This document shows positions 51,841 to 60,810 of a stretch of DNA of 64,000 bases, piece by piece. This DNA comes from Fulvivirga marina. GTDB lineage: Bacteria; Bacteroidota; Bacteroidia; Cytophagales; Cyclobacteriaceae. A program made the translations under genes and the position numbers. The stretch covers positions 199,733 through 263,732 of the forward strand of contig NZ_JAEUGD010000058.1 of the NCBI RefSeq assembly GCF_016775155.1. The letters are read 5' to 3'. Each line of letters starts with the position of its first letter. Within the stretch, counting starts at the first letter, position 1. The notes below the pieces were generated by a model. The model did no database searches. It worked only from the letters and a program-made list of their open reading frames with translations, and was not told the origin of the DNA.

Positions 51841-52315
51841 TACACCTATTGTTTAGTGTCGTAAAATAGGTTTAAGCGGATTGTTTCACGATGATGACAG
51901 TCATTAATTTGCTATACATTAGTCATTATTCGATTTTGCCCGCCTTTGAAATACGGTGTTTTATCGCTATATTCGATGTCTTGTCGAAAGCACCTTTTTT
52001 AAAAGGCCTAAGAAGTCTAAAATTGTGGGTACCGTGTGAGGATTGATTTTCTTAAAACGTTTAATCACTTAACATTTTTTTGCGGTAATAGCAGATAGAG
52101 TCTCTGCAATAAAACTCTGACCATCGTGTCGGTTTCATTTCAGGCCGCAGTGCCAGTCATTCAAAAGCCTTTGTGCTCATGTTAGGTCGTAGTACCACAT
52201 TTCTTCAGGTCATCGCGCCTGTATCCAATATTTTTATTTTTTTCTGCGATTGATCTACGGAAATTTTCCGTGTATCAATTCGCAGTCCACCTAAAACCCT
52301 TGTATTGAGAAGAGT
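51841..52315. other. Divergent gap between rfbG and the T9SS surface protein
   Basis: 475 bases without a gene. The palindrome ATGACAGTCAT lies near 51896, a long T-rich stretch at 52230-52244, and a large imperfect palindrome at 52245-52284, described separately. Promoters for both directions are expected here. Confidence 0.5.
52245..52284. promoter_or_regulatory. 40-bp imperfect palindrome just upstream of the T9SS surface protein gene
   Basis: The left arm is TGCGATTGATCTACGGAAA; the right arm, read in reverse complement, is TGCGAATTGATACACGGAAA. They agree but for one extra base and two mismatches. The centre ACGGAAA-T-TTTCCGT is perfect. It ends 32 bases before the ATG at 52316, so it is either an operator over the promoter or a hairpin in the 5' leader. 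It is not a terminator, as the T-run is on the wrong side. Confidence 0.55.
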
Positions 52316-54964
52316 ATGAAAAGAGTGTGTGTTGTTCTAGTGTTTTTGGTATGGCTTATACAAAGTGCAGCTGGTGCGACTTATTATGTTGATATAAATG
52401 GGGATGATTCCAACGGAGATGGAAGTGCATCAAAACCCTGGAGAAGTCTCCGACATGCTGTTTCCAACGTTCCTGCAAATCAGGGACATGTTATTAAATT
52501 ATCAGCGGGAACATTTATTGAAGATGGGCTAATAGAAGTCCCTCTTCAGGTAAGTATAGAAGGTGCGGGAAAGGATGTTACCATCCTGAAAGCCAACCCT
52601 TCATTTTATCATTATCCTGCATCACCAGGCTATGCAACAGATAAATACCTGATCAGCCTGAACGAATACAACCCTTCCAACGGTAACCAACACTTGAAGA
52701 ACTTCACCATAGATGGTGATGGCAAGAAGCTTCATGGCGGTATTTACGTAAAGAATCGCAGTTTTGTACTGATAGATGGTGTTAAAGTAACCGGCACCAA
52801 CTTCAATGCTATCTGGCTTTGGGATGTGAAGGATTCCAGAATTACCAATACTGACCTGATCAATTGCGCATGGGGAAGTACTGATTATGTAGTTGGTGCT
52901 CTAAACCTAGGAAATCTGGATAGGGTTGAGATAGACAACTGCTATATCGATGAGGATACCGGTTATGGCATAAAAGCCATCGGTCCTTCCGGCTACAACA
53001 ACATGTTTGACACAAAAATCCATGACTGTACTGTTACGGTCAACCCTACTGGTATATGGGATAATGGGTCGGCACCTAACATTTCCATCGAATTGTGGAT
53101 GGTTGATCCTGTCGGTTGTGAAATTTACAACTGCTATATCGATAACACGATTTCCCTTGTTAATGCCAATGCTAATCCGTCTACGGGCAACCAGACTATC
53201 CGTGTACATAACAATGTTATTGATATCGGAAGCAGAGCAGATGGTTCAGGGTATGCTATTGAGTTAACCATGCATGATGTTGAAGTAGATCATAACTATT
53301 TCATTAAGGGAAGTTATGCTATAGCCAACTGGGGCAACCCTATGCAAAACTGGGAAATACATCATAACGTGTTTTATGCCATCCAGGGTCCATGGCCTGG
53401 TGAGATCGTTCGTGCAGAATGGGGAGGTTTGCACAATGTAAACTTTTATAATAATACCATGGAGTTTACTGACAACAAAACGGTTAATGTCATAGGGGTA
53501 TACGGAGGGACAAGTGAGAACGTCAACGTGAAAAATAATCTGATGATCAACAGAAATACTTCCTATAGCTATTATCCTAATGAATTTATTCATATGGAAA
53601 ACAATGCTTCTCTGAGCGGGCTTACAGCAACAAACAATCTGTTTTTCAATCTCCCCATCGGCAATGTACCTGGTACCTATGCCAACAATCTTACCGAAGA
53701 CCCCATGATAACTACTACCGGAGATCGTCCTGATCCTTACTATTTACCTAAAACAGGGAGCCCCTTGATAGATGCAGGGGTGAATCTAGGTTTTACTTTC
53801 GATGGTTCAGCTCCTGATATAGGTGCGTTTGAATATGGAGGTACAACTCCTCCTACTAACAACCCGCCATCAGTAACTATTACCAGTCCGGCCAATAACG
53901 GCACTTTCAATGCCGGGGAATCGGTAACAATTACCGCTAATGCTTCGGATAGTGACGGAACAGTGAGCAAGGTAGAGTTCTTCTATGGAAGCACTAAGCT
54001 TGGAGAAGACCTCTCCAGCCCTTACAGCTTTGCTTGGAATAACCTGCCTGCAGGAACACATTCCATCACGGCTATAGCTACTGATGATGATGGCGCAACA
54101 AAAACTTCCGCCGCTATTTCTATTACTGTTGACGGTCCTAATACCGCTCCAACTGTAAGCATTACCAGCCCTGCGAATAATGCTTCCTTCGGTGCAGGAG
54201 AAAATGTAGTTATCACAGCAAATGCTTCAGATAGTGATGGATCCGTTGTGAAAGTGGAATTCTTCTACGGAAGCACCAAACTTGGGGAAGATAGCACTGA
54301 ACCGTATCGGTATGAATGGAATAATGTACTTTCTGGTACCCATACTATTACAGCTCAAGCTATAGATAATGAAGGCGGGATAGCCATGGTCCAGATAACG
54401 ATTATAGTGAGCGCCGGAAACCTAAGTCCTATTGCAGATGCAGGCCTTAACCTAAAAGTCTCACTTCCCACCGATACGGTAACACTTTATGGTGCAGGAG
54501 AAGATCCCGACGGAGAGATCATTGACTATCGATGGGCTCAACTGGCAGGACCAAAATCAATGGTTACCAAAATCTCCGAGAAGAATGTGAAAATAAGTGA
54601 CCTCAGAGCCGGGGTATACTTATTCGAACTGACAGTAACTGACAACGATGGCCTGAAAGGGAAAGACAAAATGACTATTGTTGTGTCTCCACGCTCCAGA
54701 ACCAATGCCTATAGCTATCCCAGGTATTTTTCACCTAATGATGATGGTATCAATGACTTCTGGGTATGGGAAGATGAAGAAGTTCTTGTCGATTCCAAGC
54801 TAACGGTCTATAACCGTTTTGGAAAGCAGGTTTTTGAAAGTCAACCCTACCAGAATAACTGGGATGGCAAATACAATGGAAAACCACTCGAGGAGGGTCC
54901 ATACTATTTTGTACTAAGCAATAGTGAAAAAACGATCAACGGAGCCCTCAGAATTATCAGATGA
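52316..54964 (+). CDS. Secreted beta-helix surface protein with Ig-like repeats and type B T9SS C-terminal domain
   Basis: An 882-residue secreted protein. The signal peptide ends near SAAGA. Residues 23-500 form a right-handed beta-helix starting YYVDINGDDSNGDGSASKPWRSLRHA, with repeats such as VKNNLMINRNTSYSYYP. Two nearly identical Ig-like domains follow at about 520-605 and 612-695, each opening SVTITSPANN or SITSPANN and containing VKVEFFYGSTKLGED. A PKD-like domain covers about 705-790. The end YPRYFSPNDDGINDFWVWEDEE...LTVYNRFGKQVFESQPYQNNWDGKYNG is the gliding-motility-associated (CHU_C, type B) CTD used for T9SS export. The next gene is PorP/SprF, the usual partner of type B cargo. 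Likely role: an adhesin or polysaccharide-binding surface protein. Confidence 0.9.
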   Translation: MKRVCVVLVFLVWLIQSAAGATYYVDINGDDSNGDGSASKPWRSLRHAVSNVPANQGHVIKLSAGTFIEDGLIEVPLQVSIEGAGKDVTILKANPSFYHYPASPGYATDKYLISLNEYNPSNGNQHLKNFTIDGDGKKLHGGIYVKNRSFVLIDGVKVTGTNFNAIWLWDVKDSRITNTDLINCAWGSTDYVVGALNLGNLDRVEIDNCYIDEDTGYGIKAIGPSGYNNMFDTKIHDCTVTVNPTGIWDNGSAPNISIELWMVDPVGCEIYNCYIDNTISLVNANANPSTGNQTIRVHNNVIDIGSRADGSGYAIELTMHDVEVDHNYFIKGSYAIANWGNPMQNWEIHHNVFYAIQGPWPGEIVRAEWGGLHNVNFYNNTMEFTDNKTVNVIGVYGGTSENVNVKNNLMINRNTSYSYYPNEFIHMENNASLSGLTATNNLFFNLPIGNVPGTYANNLTEDPMITTTGDRPDPYYLPKTGSPLIDAGVNLGFTFDGSAPDIGAFEYGGTTPPTNNPPSVTITSPANNGTFNAGESVTITANASDSDGTVSKVEFFYGSTKLGEDLSSPYSFAWNNLPAGTHSITAIATDDDGATKTSAAISITVDGPNTAPTVSITSPANNASFGAGENVVITANASDSDGSVVKVEFFYGSTKLGEDSTEPYRYEWNNVLSGTHTITAQAIDNEGGIAMVQITIIVSAGNLSPIADAGLNLKVSLPTDTVTLYGAGEDPDGEIIDYRWAQLAGPKSMVTKISEKNVKISDLRAGVYLFELTVTDNDGLKGKDKMTIVVSPRSRTNAYSYPRYFSPNDDGINDFWVWEDEEVLVDSKLTVYNRFGKQVFESQPYQNNWDGKYNGKPLEEGPYYFVLSNSEKTINGALRIIR

Positions 54965-54998
54965 TCAATTCGCATTTCTAAAATCATTTTCAAAGGAT

Positions 54999-55030
54999 GC
55001 ACGCAGGGTGTGTAAATACAGCCTGCGTGC
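54999..55030 (+). repeat. Stem-loop between surface protein and PorP/SprF genes
   Basis: GCACGCAGG (54999-55007) pairs perfectly with CCTGCGTGC (55022-55030) around a 14-base loop. No T-run follows. It may lower read-through from the surface protein gene into porP or stabilise the upstream message, like the stem after the first curlin. Confidence 0.55.
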
Positions 55031-55055
55031 CTTCCCGAAATGGAATTAAAAACTA

Positions 55056-56420
55056 ATGAAAAGAATACTAATACTTTTGTTTGTCATTATTACGCAGTTG
55101 GCAAATGCTCAAAATGCAAGTCCGGTATACCGACAATTTTCTCACAATCCATACTTGTTTAACCCTGCTTTTGCAGCTATAGACAACCAGGCATCTATTG
55201 GCATTGTTTATCGTAAGCAATGGGCTAATTTTCAGGATGCTCCAACCAGCGCCGGCCTGAACTTGCAGGTACCCGTAAACCAAAGAATAATATTAGGGCT
55301 AAACCTCAATACAGACGACCAAATACTCATGCAGAACAGCACCTTCAAAGCGTCATTTACCTATGTGGTTCCGATAAGTTTTGATCAGGCATTGCGTTTT
55401 GGTCTTTCCGGGGGTGTTGGCATGAATACTCTGGACCTAAGCAGCGAAGAACTGAACACCAATGACCCAGTAATTATGCAAGCTGCAAACAATAACTATT
55501 ATGCCGATGGTAATTTCGGAGTAGCCTATACAGCGGGCAAGTTCAGAATGGGATTTGCTCTCACCGATCTTTTTCAGTCAGACCCATTCGGCACCGAAAC
55601 TTTCAATAAATTCAGTTTTACAAATCTCAAAAACAGACTTTACACTGTTAGCTATGCCTTCGATCTAAGTACGGGCGCTGGCGTGACACTGGAGCCATGG
55701 TTTATGTACCATGAAAACCAAGATAAGCTTCAAAACTATTGGGAGGCAGCAACGCTCATTAATTTCAATAAAAAAATCTGGACAGGAGCCAGCTACAATC
55801 AAAACAGAGGGCTTGCACTATTGTTTGGGATGAATATCATGGAGAAGATCCGCTTCACTTATAGCTATGAGTTCCCTCCTGTTGAGTCATCCATAACAAA
55901 TACCAGTTCTCATGAGCTTCAACTTAGCATGAACTTTGGCAAGAAGTACTCTTCACCTTCGAAGGTTTCATCGATTTATAACAGAGCCAAACGTAAGAGG
56001 TATAAAAGGATAAAAAGGAGCAATGTCAGCTTTATACAAAAACAGAAAAAACCTCTTCCTAAAAAGCCTGCTGAAGAACCTTCAAAGGATACCCCTGCTC
56101 CTGTAATAAAAGAACATGAGGGTGAAGATATAAACACTTCAATGGTACCTGTATCTGACTCCGACATTGCTATTGACGAAGAAGCACCTAAACAATACTA
56201 TGTTATCATAGGGGCATTCGAGATCATGGAAAATGCGGTAAAATATCAGGAGTTCATCACAAAAAAAGGGTATCAGGCCGAAATCCTCCCGGATACAGAG
56301 AGTGGATACAATTACGTTTACCTGAACTCTTCACCTGACCAGGATGAAGCAAGGAATTTAAGGGATGAATACCAGGAACTGCCTCTTTTTCGCAAAGCTT
56401 GGGTATTGGAAAAGGAATAG
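55056..56420 (+). CDS. PorP/SprF-family T9SS outer-membrane protein with C-terminal SPOR domain
   Basis: A 454-residue outer-membrane protein. After a signal peptide (cut near NAQN) the start PVYRQFSHNPYLFNPAFAA, IGIVYRKQWANFQDAPTSAGLNLQVP is the PorP/SprF signature, and strands follow to about 300 (ELQLSMNFGKKY). A highly basic linker (RAKRKRYKRIKRS, about 310-325) and a Pro/Glu-rich stretch precede a SPOR-like domain at about 380-454 (YYVIIGAFEIMENAVKYQEFITKKGYQAEILPDTESGYNYVYL). SPOR domains bind denuded peptidoglycan. Typical PorP is about 300 residues, so this fusion is unusual. It follows the type B CTD protein and probably serves its secretion and attachment. Confidence 0.9.
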   Translation: MKRILILLFVIITQLANAQNASPVYRQFSHNPYLFNPAFAAIDNQASIGIVYRKQWANFQDAPTSAGLNLQVPVNQRIILGLNLNTDDQILMQNSTFKASFTYVVPISFDQALRFGLSGGVGMNTLDLSSEELNTNDPVIMQAANNNYYADGNFGVAYTAGKFRMGFALTDLFQSDPFGTETFNKFSFTNLKNRLYTVSYAFDLSTGAGVTLEPWFMYHENQDKLQNYWEAATLINFNKKIWTGASYNQNRGLALLFGMNIMEKIRFTYSYEFPPVESSITNTSSHELQLSMNFGKKYSSPSKVSSIYNRAKRKRYKRIKRSNVSFIQKQKKPLPKKPAEEPSKDTPAPVIKEHEGEDINTSMVPVSDSDIAIDEEAPKQYYVIIGAFEIMENAVKYQEFITKKGYQAEILPDTESGYNYVYLNSSPDQDEARNLRDEYQELPLFRKAWVLEKE

Positions 56421-56445
56421 TAACGTTGGTTTAGGTTGATTAATG

Positions 56446-56489
56446 CCCGCGGAGAGCTCTCATTGGATCTCCGCGGGATACTTTTTTCT
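56446..56489 (+). terminator. Rho-independent terminator after the PorP gene
   Basis: CCCGCGGAGA (56446-56455) pairs perfectly with TCTCCGCGGG (56468-56477) across a 12-base loop, followed by ATACTTTTTTC. It is a strong terminator for the + strand pair and lies before the convergent kinase gene's end at 56532. Confidence 0.85.
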
Positions 56490-56531
56490 ACAATTAAAAA
56501 ATGGAATGAAATATGCTTCCCGATTATAATT

Positions 56532-59500
56532 TTATTTTGATTTGGCGCTATAAACCCTGACATGGTTTCCCGTTCTGACCACTTCTTGCATCTGTGGAAT
56601 GTCTACAGTGAAACAGCTTCCTTTTCCGGGCATACTAACAAAATCAATAGTACCTCCGATAATATCCAAGTATCTTTTGACCAGATGTAGTCCAAGACCA
56701 GTACCTTGAATATTACTGACATTGTTTCCCCTGAAAAATGTATCAAATAGCTGAGTTTGATCCTCAACAGGAATACCTATACCCTCATCCTGAACCGAAA
56801 AAGTAAATGCCCCTTCAGTGCTTTTAGAAACAAGCCTGATCTTTTTACCCTTAGGTGAATATTTGCTGGCATTAGAAAGAAGGTTATTGAGGATATTGGT
56901 TAAATGTACCTTATCTACATAAATCTCTTCTGTAGTGCCTTTATGCTTATACAAAATTTCCTGTCCTTCCTTTGTTACCAGCGTATCAATAATTTCAGCA
57001 CAGAATTTCTTCACGTTAAATTTCACAGGGTTATTGCTCAACGTTCCATCCTCAATTTTGCTCAGAGAAAGGAACTCACTGAGTATCTCTGTAAGGATTT
57101 TGACATTGCTTTTTATCCGGTGCAGATGCTTCTGCACTGCATTCCGGTTGCTATCTCTCTCAAACTGCTCAATCAGGAATACCGAGGAAAGGATAGTACT
57201 CAAAGGTGTTCGAAATTCATGGGAAGCCAGGGAAACAAAACGGGACTTCATATCATTTAATTCCATTTGCTGTTTCAATGCCTTGAGGGTCTCCAATTCT
57301 ACTTTCTTCTGCCTGGTTAAATTAAGCAACACTACCAAAGCTCGAGGTATACTATTTTCTTCGATAGCTGGTACTGCATACAACCCATATATTTTTTCAC
57401 CGACCGGTACTTCAAGGTAAATATTTTCACCCTCAAAAACTTTTTTCAACTGTGTTTTTACCAGCTCACTGCCATTAGCCGAAATCAGATCAAACAGATT
57501 TGTTCCAAGTAGATCACTACTTTGACATCCCAGCCTCTTCAATTCACCACCATTTACATATATGTACTTGAAGCTATTGTTTATAAGTCCTACTATACCA
57601 TCCGGAAAATTGCTAGCAATAGCATCTACCAACCATTGCCGCTGCTCAAGTGCTTCCTCCTTCTTTTTCAGCTCCTCTGCCTGAATGATACAAGTAATAT
57701 CTGTTAGGACTCCAATGAAGTGTGTTACTCTTTTTTCCTCAAAAATGGGTGTCAAACCCAGACTGAGCCATACCTGCTTTTTACCTCTGATGTATTTCAA
57801 AAGAACCTCAGTCACCACACATTTTTTTGTCAGTGCAGTTTCAATTTTTTTAACTGCATCCAGCCTGAGTTCACTCTTGGGAATGAACCGACTGAACAGT
57901 TCATTTTCTACCCGACCAAATGTCAACCCTGTAAGCCTCCGAAAGCCTTCATTTACCCATTGAATTCTACCCTTATGATCGGTAATCATTACTCCGTTAT
58001 TGGTATACCTGGCCACCCATGATAACTTGCTGACTTTCTGCTCTGCTTTTTTCCTGTCAGTGATGTCGAGCATACCAACCGAGACAGATTCCATTTCTCC
58101 ATTTTCATCCAAAACAGGCGTAAAATTGAAATTAAAAGTACGAGAAAACCCTTTGCTATCAATTAACTCATACTCTTTCTGTACAGTCTTACGGGTTAGA
58201 GATTGCAGAAAGTTCTCTGAAAAAATATTATAATGGTCGTCATCTATCTCCCCCAGCCCAGCCCCTTTCACCAGCCTGATTCGAAAAAACTTCTTCATGA
58301 CCTTTTTTGCTGATTCATTGAAGGCTGCGACTTTATAATCTGCATCAAGAAGTATGAAAGCCTGCAGGTTGTTGTTGATTAGTGCCTGAATATTAGCTCT
58401 TGATTCACGCAGCAGCTGTTCCTGCATTGTAAGGGTTTCATGAGCTACCTTTAGCTCCTGATAAGTAGAGTGCATTTCCTCATTAGAAGATTGAAGCTCT
58501 TCGTTTGCGGTTTCCAGTTCTTCATTAGATACACAAAGTTCCTCATTCAACGATTGTAGTTGTGAGTTTGAATATTCAAGCCTATCTATCAACTCCTGAA
58601 GATCTGCTTTGGTATTTTTTAGCTCTTCTTCAAGCTCTGTGGCCCTGGACTGTCCCTTTTTAACAGATTTTACCGTATGCAATTCACTTTTTCCATGGGA
58701 CACTGCGTCAAATGCTATCATGTAAAATTGATCGGCTGTTTTCTCATAAAGCAGAGGACACATGGTAAATTGCACATAATGACTATGACCGTGACTATTA
58801 AACTTGCATACCTGACTCTGTACCTCTCTTTTTGATTTAGCACAATTCAGCGCAAGCGATTTTAGTTCTACTCGGAGATTCTTATGAGCCAAATTTATGG
58901 CGTTGGCATCCACCTGCCCAGGTTGGAGTCCCATATACAAGCTTACATCTCCACTAATCGCCTGTATATTAAGACTATCATCAACCACCACATAAGGGTG
59001 TTTAAAGGTATTATATAGCGTTTCCTTAACCATTTCAGGGATGGGAATTTCTCCAGATGGCTTTGACCGATGTTGTAAAGGCGGGTTTCCGTACTTAATC
59101 CAGCGTATAGCCTTCTCTGCTTTGCGTTGATAAATTTTTGCCTCAGCCTGAACTGTTATGAACCAATCTGTAAATTTACCCACTGACTCGGATTTGCCTA
59201 GTACCAGGTATCCACTGGAGCTTAGCGCAGTGTAGAATACCCGAAAAATCCGCTTCTGAAGGTGCTTATTAAAATAAAGCAGAAGATCGCGACAAACAAT
59301 CAGGTCTAATCTTAGAAATGGAGGATGATAGCTAAGGTCATGATGTAAAAACAAGATCATCGACCGGACGCCTTTGCTTATTTCATACATGTCTCCATTG
59401 ATCTGCTTCAGGTATTTTTCCCTGTACCGGGATGGAGTCTTTTCAGTAGACTCTTTATCATAAATACCTTTGCGCGCTAAGGTAAGTGAACTGTCGTTAA

Positions 59501-60530
59501 TGTCAGTGGCAAAGATCTGTACCGGAATATTCAGCCTCTTTTCTCTTAACTTGGCATCTATGATGATTGCCAAAGTATAGGCTTCCCCCCCGGTAACACA
59601 ACCAGGCACCCACACGCGCAGTGATCCTTCGAGTTGTTTTGAATCTAGCAACTTTTCTATATACTGCTCCAGTAACTCAAAAACGACAGGGTCCCGAAAG
59701 AGGCCAGTAACATCGATCTGCATTTTTTTGAAAAGGATATCAGCTTCTTCAGTATGCTTTTTTAGATAGTTGTAATATTCGTGTAATGAAGAGTACTGGA
59801 GTTCGGACAATCGTTTTTCTATCCTTCTGAGCAGTGTTTCATATTTATAATTACTAAAGTCCGCTCCCACAACCTGCTCAAGTAATTGTATAATACTATA
59901 GAATGCCTCCTCCCCTATTATTTTTGGGCTAACATGTTGTTCAGGATTGCTTATAATATCCCCCAGCTTTCTTCCCATCTCTTCAGGGGAAAGTATCCAG
60001 TCAACAGGAGTGGCTTCAATTGTAGCCTCCGGCATACTTATAAATTTAGCAGTATCAAGATCCTGTACCAGTGTAATACCACCTGCCGATTTAATCTCTT
60101 TCATACCGTCGGCGCCGTCGGTTCCCCCGCCAGAAAGGATCACCCCGATCAACCTAAAAGGATGATCTTTTGCCAGAGAAGAATATAACAGATTGAGAGA
60201 GGGCTTGGGGTCAGCCACGGCTGGAGTTTTATTTAAAAAAAGTTTACCCTGCTTAAATACAACTTCCTGTTTGGGCGGAGCTACATATAACATTCCGGAC
60301 TGCACGGCAATACCGTTCCTAATCTCTGCCACATCAAGACCTGTTCTGGTGGCAAGTAGAGTTGGCAATAGGCTTTCACTATCCAGATGCTGCGCTACAA
60401 TAATGGCGAGATTTTCAGCATTTTTTGGAATACTGGATATTAACTTTTGTAGAGCCTCCAACCCTCCTTCAGACGCTCCGATAGCAGCGATAAAAAAATC
60501 CGCTGACTTATTTTTATTTTTTACGGCCAT
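56532..60530 (-). CDS. CheB-CheR-PAS sensor histidine kinase fusion
   Basis: A 1332-residue cytosolic hybrid. CheB methylesterase domain at 10-195 with triad S20 (GASEGG), H48 (VAQHLD), D138 (GGGTDGA). CheR methyltransferase at about 215-480, SAM site WVPGCVTGGEAYTLA and FATDINDSSLTLARKGIYDKE. A short PAS-like region at about 510-620, then a coiled coil near 640-735 made of repeated NEEL/EELxxxNEE units. Three PAS domains follow at about 740-855, 860-985 and 995-1090. HisKA with H1104 in ASHEFRTPLS and HATPase_c at about 1205-1315 (NLLSNASKYSPKG, DEGIGIPVED, GTGLGLHLV) complete it. No methyl-accepting protein or CheA is nearby. It may link an adaptation-like system to signalling; its partner regulator is not evident. 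The C-terminal kinase resembles the one at 33106. Confidence 0.92.
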   Translation of the reverse strand: MAVKNKNKSADFFIAAIGASEGGLEALQKLISSIPKNAENLAIIVAQHLDSESLLPTLLATRTGLDVAEIRNGIAVQSGMLYVAPPKQEVVFKQGKLFLNKTPAVADPKPSLNLLYSSLAKDHPFRLIGVILSGGGTDGADGMKEIKSAGGITLVQDLDTAKFISMPEATIEATPVDWILSPEEMGRKLGDIISNPEQHVSPKIIGEEAFYSIIQLLEQVVGADFSNYKYETLLRRIEKRLSELQYSSLHEYYNYLKKHTEEADILFKKMQIDVTGLFRDPVVFELLEQYIEKLLDSKQLEGSLRVWVPGCVTGGEAYTLAIIIDAKLREKRLNIPVQIFATDINDSSLTLARKGIYDKESTEKTPSRYREKYLKQINGDMYEISKGVRSMILFLHHDLSYHPPFLRLDLIVCRDLLLYFNKHLQKRIFRVFYTALSSSGYLVLGKSESVGKFTDWFITVQAEAKIYQRKAEKAIRWIKYGNPPLQHRSKPSGEIPIPEMVKETLYNTFKHPYVVVDDSLNIQAISGDVSLYMGLQPGQVDANAINLAHKNLRVELKSLALNCAKSKREVQSQVCKFNSHGHSHYVQFTMCPLLYEKTADQFYMIAFDAVSHGKSELHTVKSVKKGQSRATELEEELKNTKADLQELIDRLEYSNSQLQSLNEELCVSNEELETANEELQSSNEEMHSTYQELKVAHETLTMQEQLLRESRANIQALINNNLQAFILLDADYKVAAFNESAKKVMKKFFRIRLVKGAGLGEIDDDHYNIFSENFLQSLTRKTVQKEYELIDSKGFSRTFNFNFTPVLDENGEMESVSVGMLDITDRKKAEQKVSKLSWVARYTNNGVMITDHKGRIQWVNEGFRRLTGLTFGRVENELFSRFIPKSELRLDAVKKIETALTKKCVVTEVLLKYIRGKKQVWLSLGLTPIFEEKRVTHFIGVLTDITCIIQAEELKKKEEALEQRQWLVDAIASNFPDGIVGLINNSFKYIYVNGGELKRLGCQSSDLLGTNLFDLISANGSELVKTQLKKVFEGENIYLEVPVGEKIYGLYAVPAIEENSIPRALVVLLNLTRQKKVELETLKALKQQMELNDMKSRFVSLASHEFRTPLSTILSSVFLIEQFERDSNRNAVQKHLHRIKSNVKILTEILSEFLSLSKIEDGTLSNNPVKFNVKKFCAEIIDTLVTKEGQEILYKHKGTTEEIYVDKVHLTNILNNLLSNASKYSPKGKKIRLVSKSTEGAFTFSVQDEGIGIPVEDQTQLFDTFFRGNNVSNIQGTGLGLHLVKRYLDIIGGTIDFVSMPGKGSCFTVDIPQMQEVVRTGNHVRVYSAKSK

Positions 60531-60810
60531 ATAATGCCGATTTACATGTAACAGAAATCTATAATATACTTAAATTGTATCGATTACATTATTAGTAAAG
60601 GTACAAATTCAACAGCTTGCGTTCCATAATAAGATATGTTTTTTTAAATCATTCACGCACTGATGACGCGGGTAAACTGTACATAGAAAACGATGTTTCT
60701 GTAAAAAATTTCAGCAGCCAGTATTAGGTGTACCTTTCCAAAAAAATACCTTCTGGCTCCTGGCCATGACCTTGGGAACCTGAAGGCACTAATAAAATAC
60801 AATTCCTGAA
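60531..60810. other. Gap between the CheB-CheR kinase and hsp20
   Basis: 280 bases with no gene recognised. AT-rich near 60545-60610, where the kinase promoter is expected. No clear inverted repeats or terminator seen after hsp20. Confidence 0.4.

Noticed and set aside
53876-54420. Two near-identical segments of about 260 bases in the surface protein gene
   Set aside because: I considered a mobile or duplicated DNA element, but they are simply two tandem Ig-like domains of one protein, in frame.
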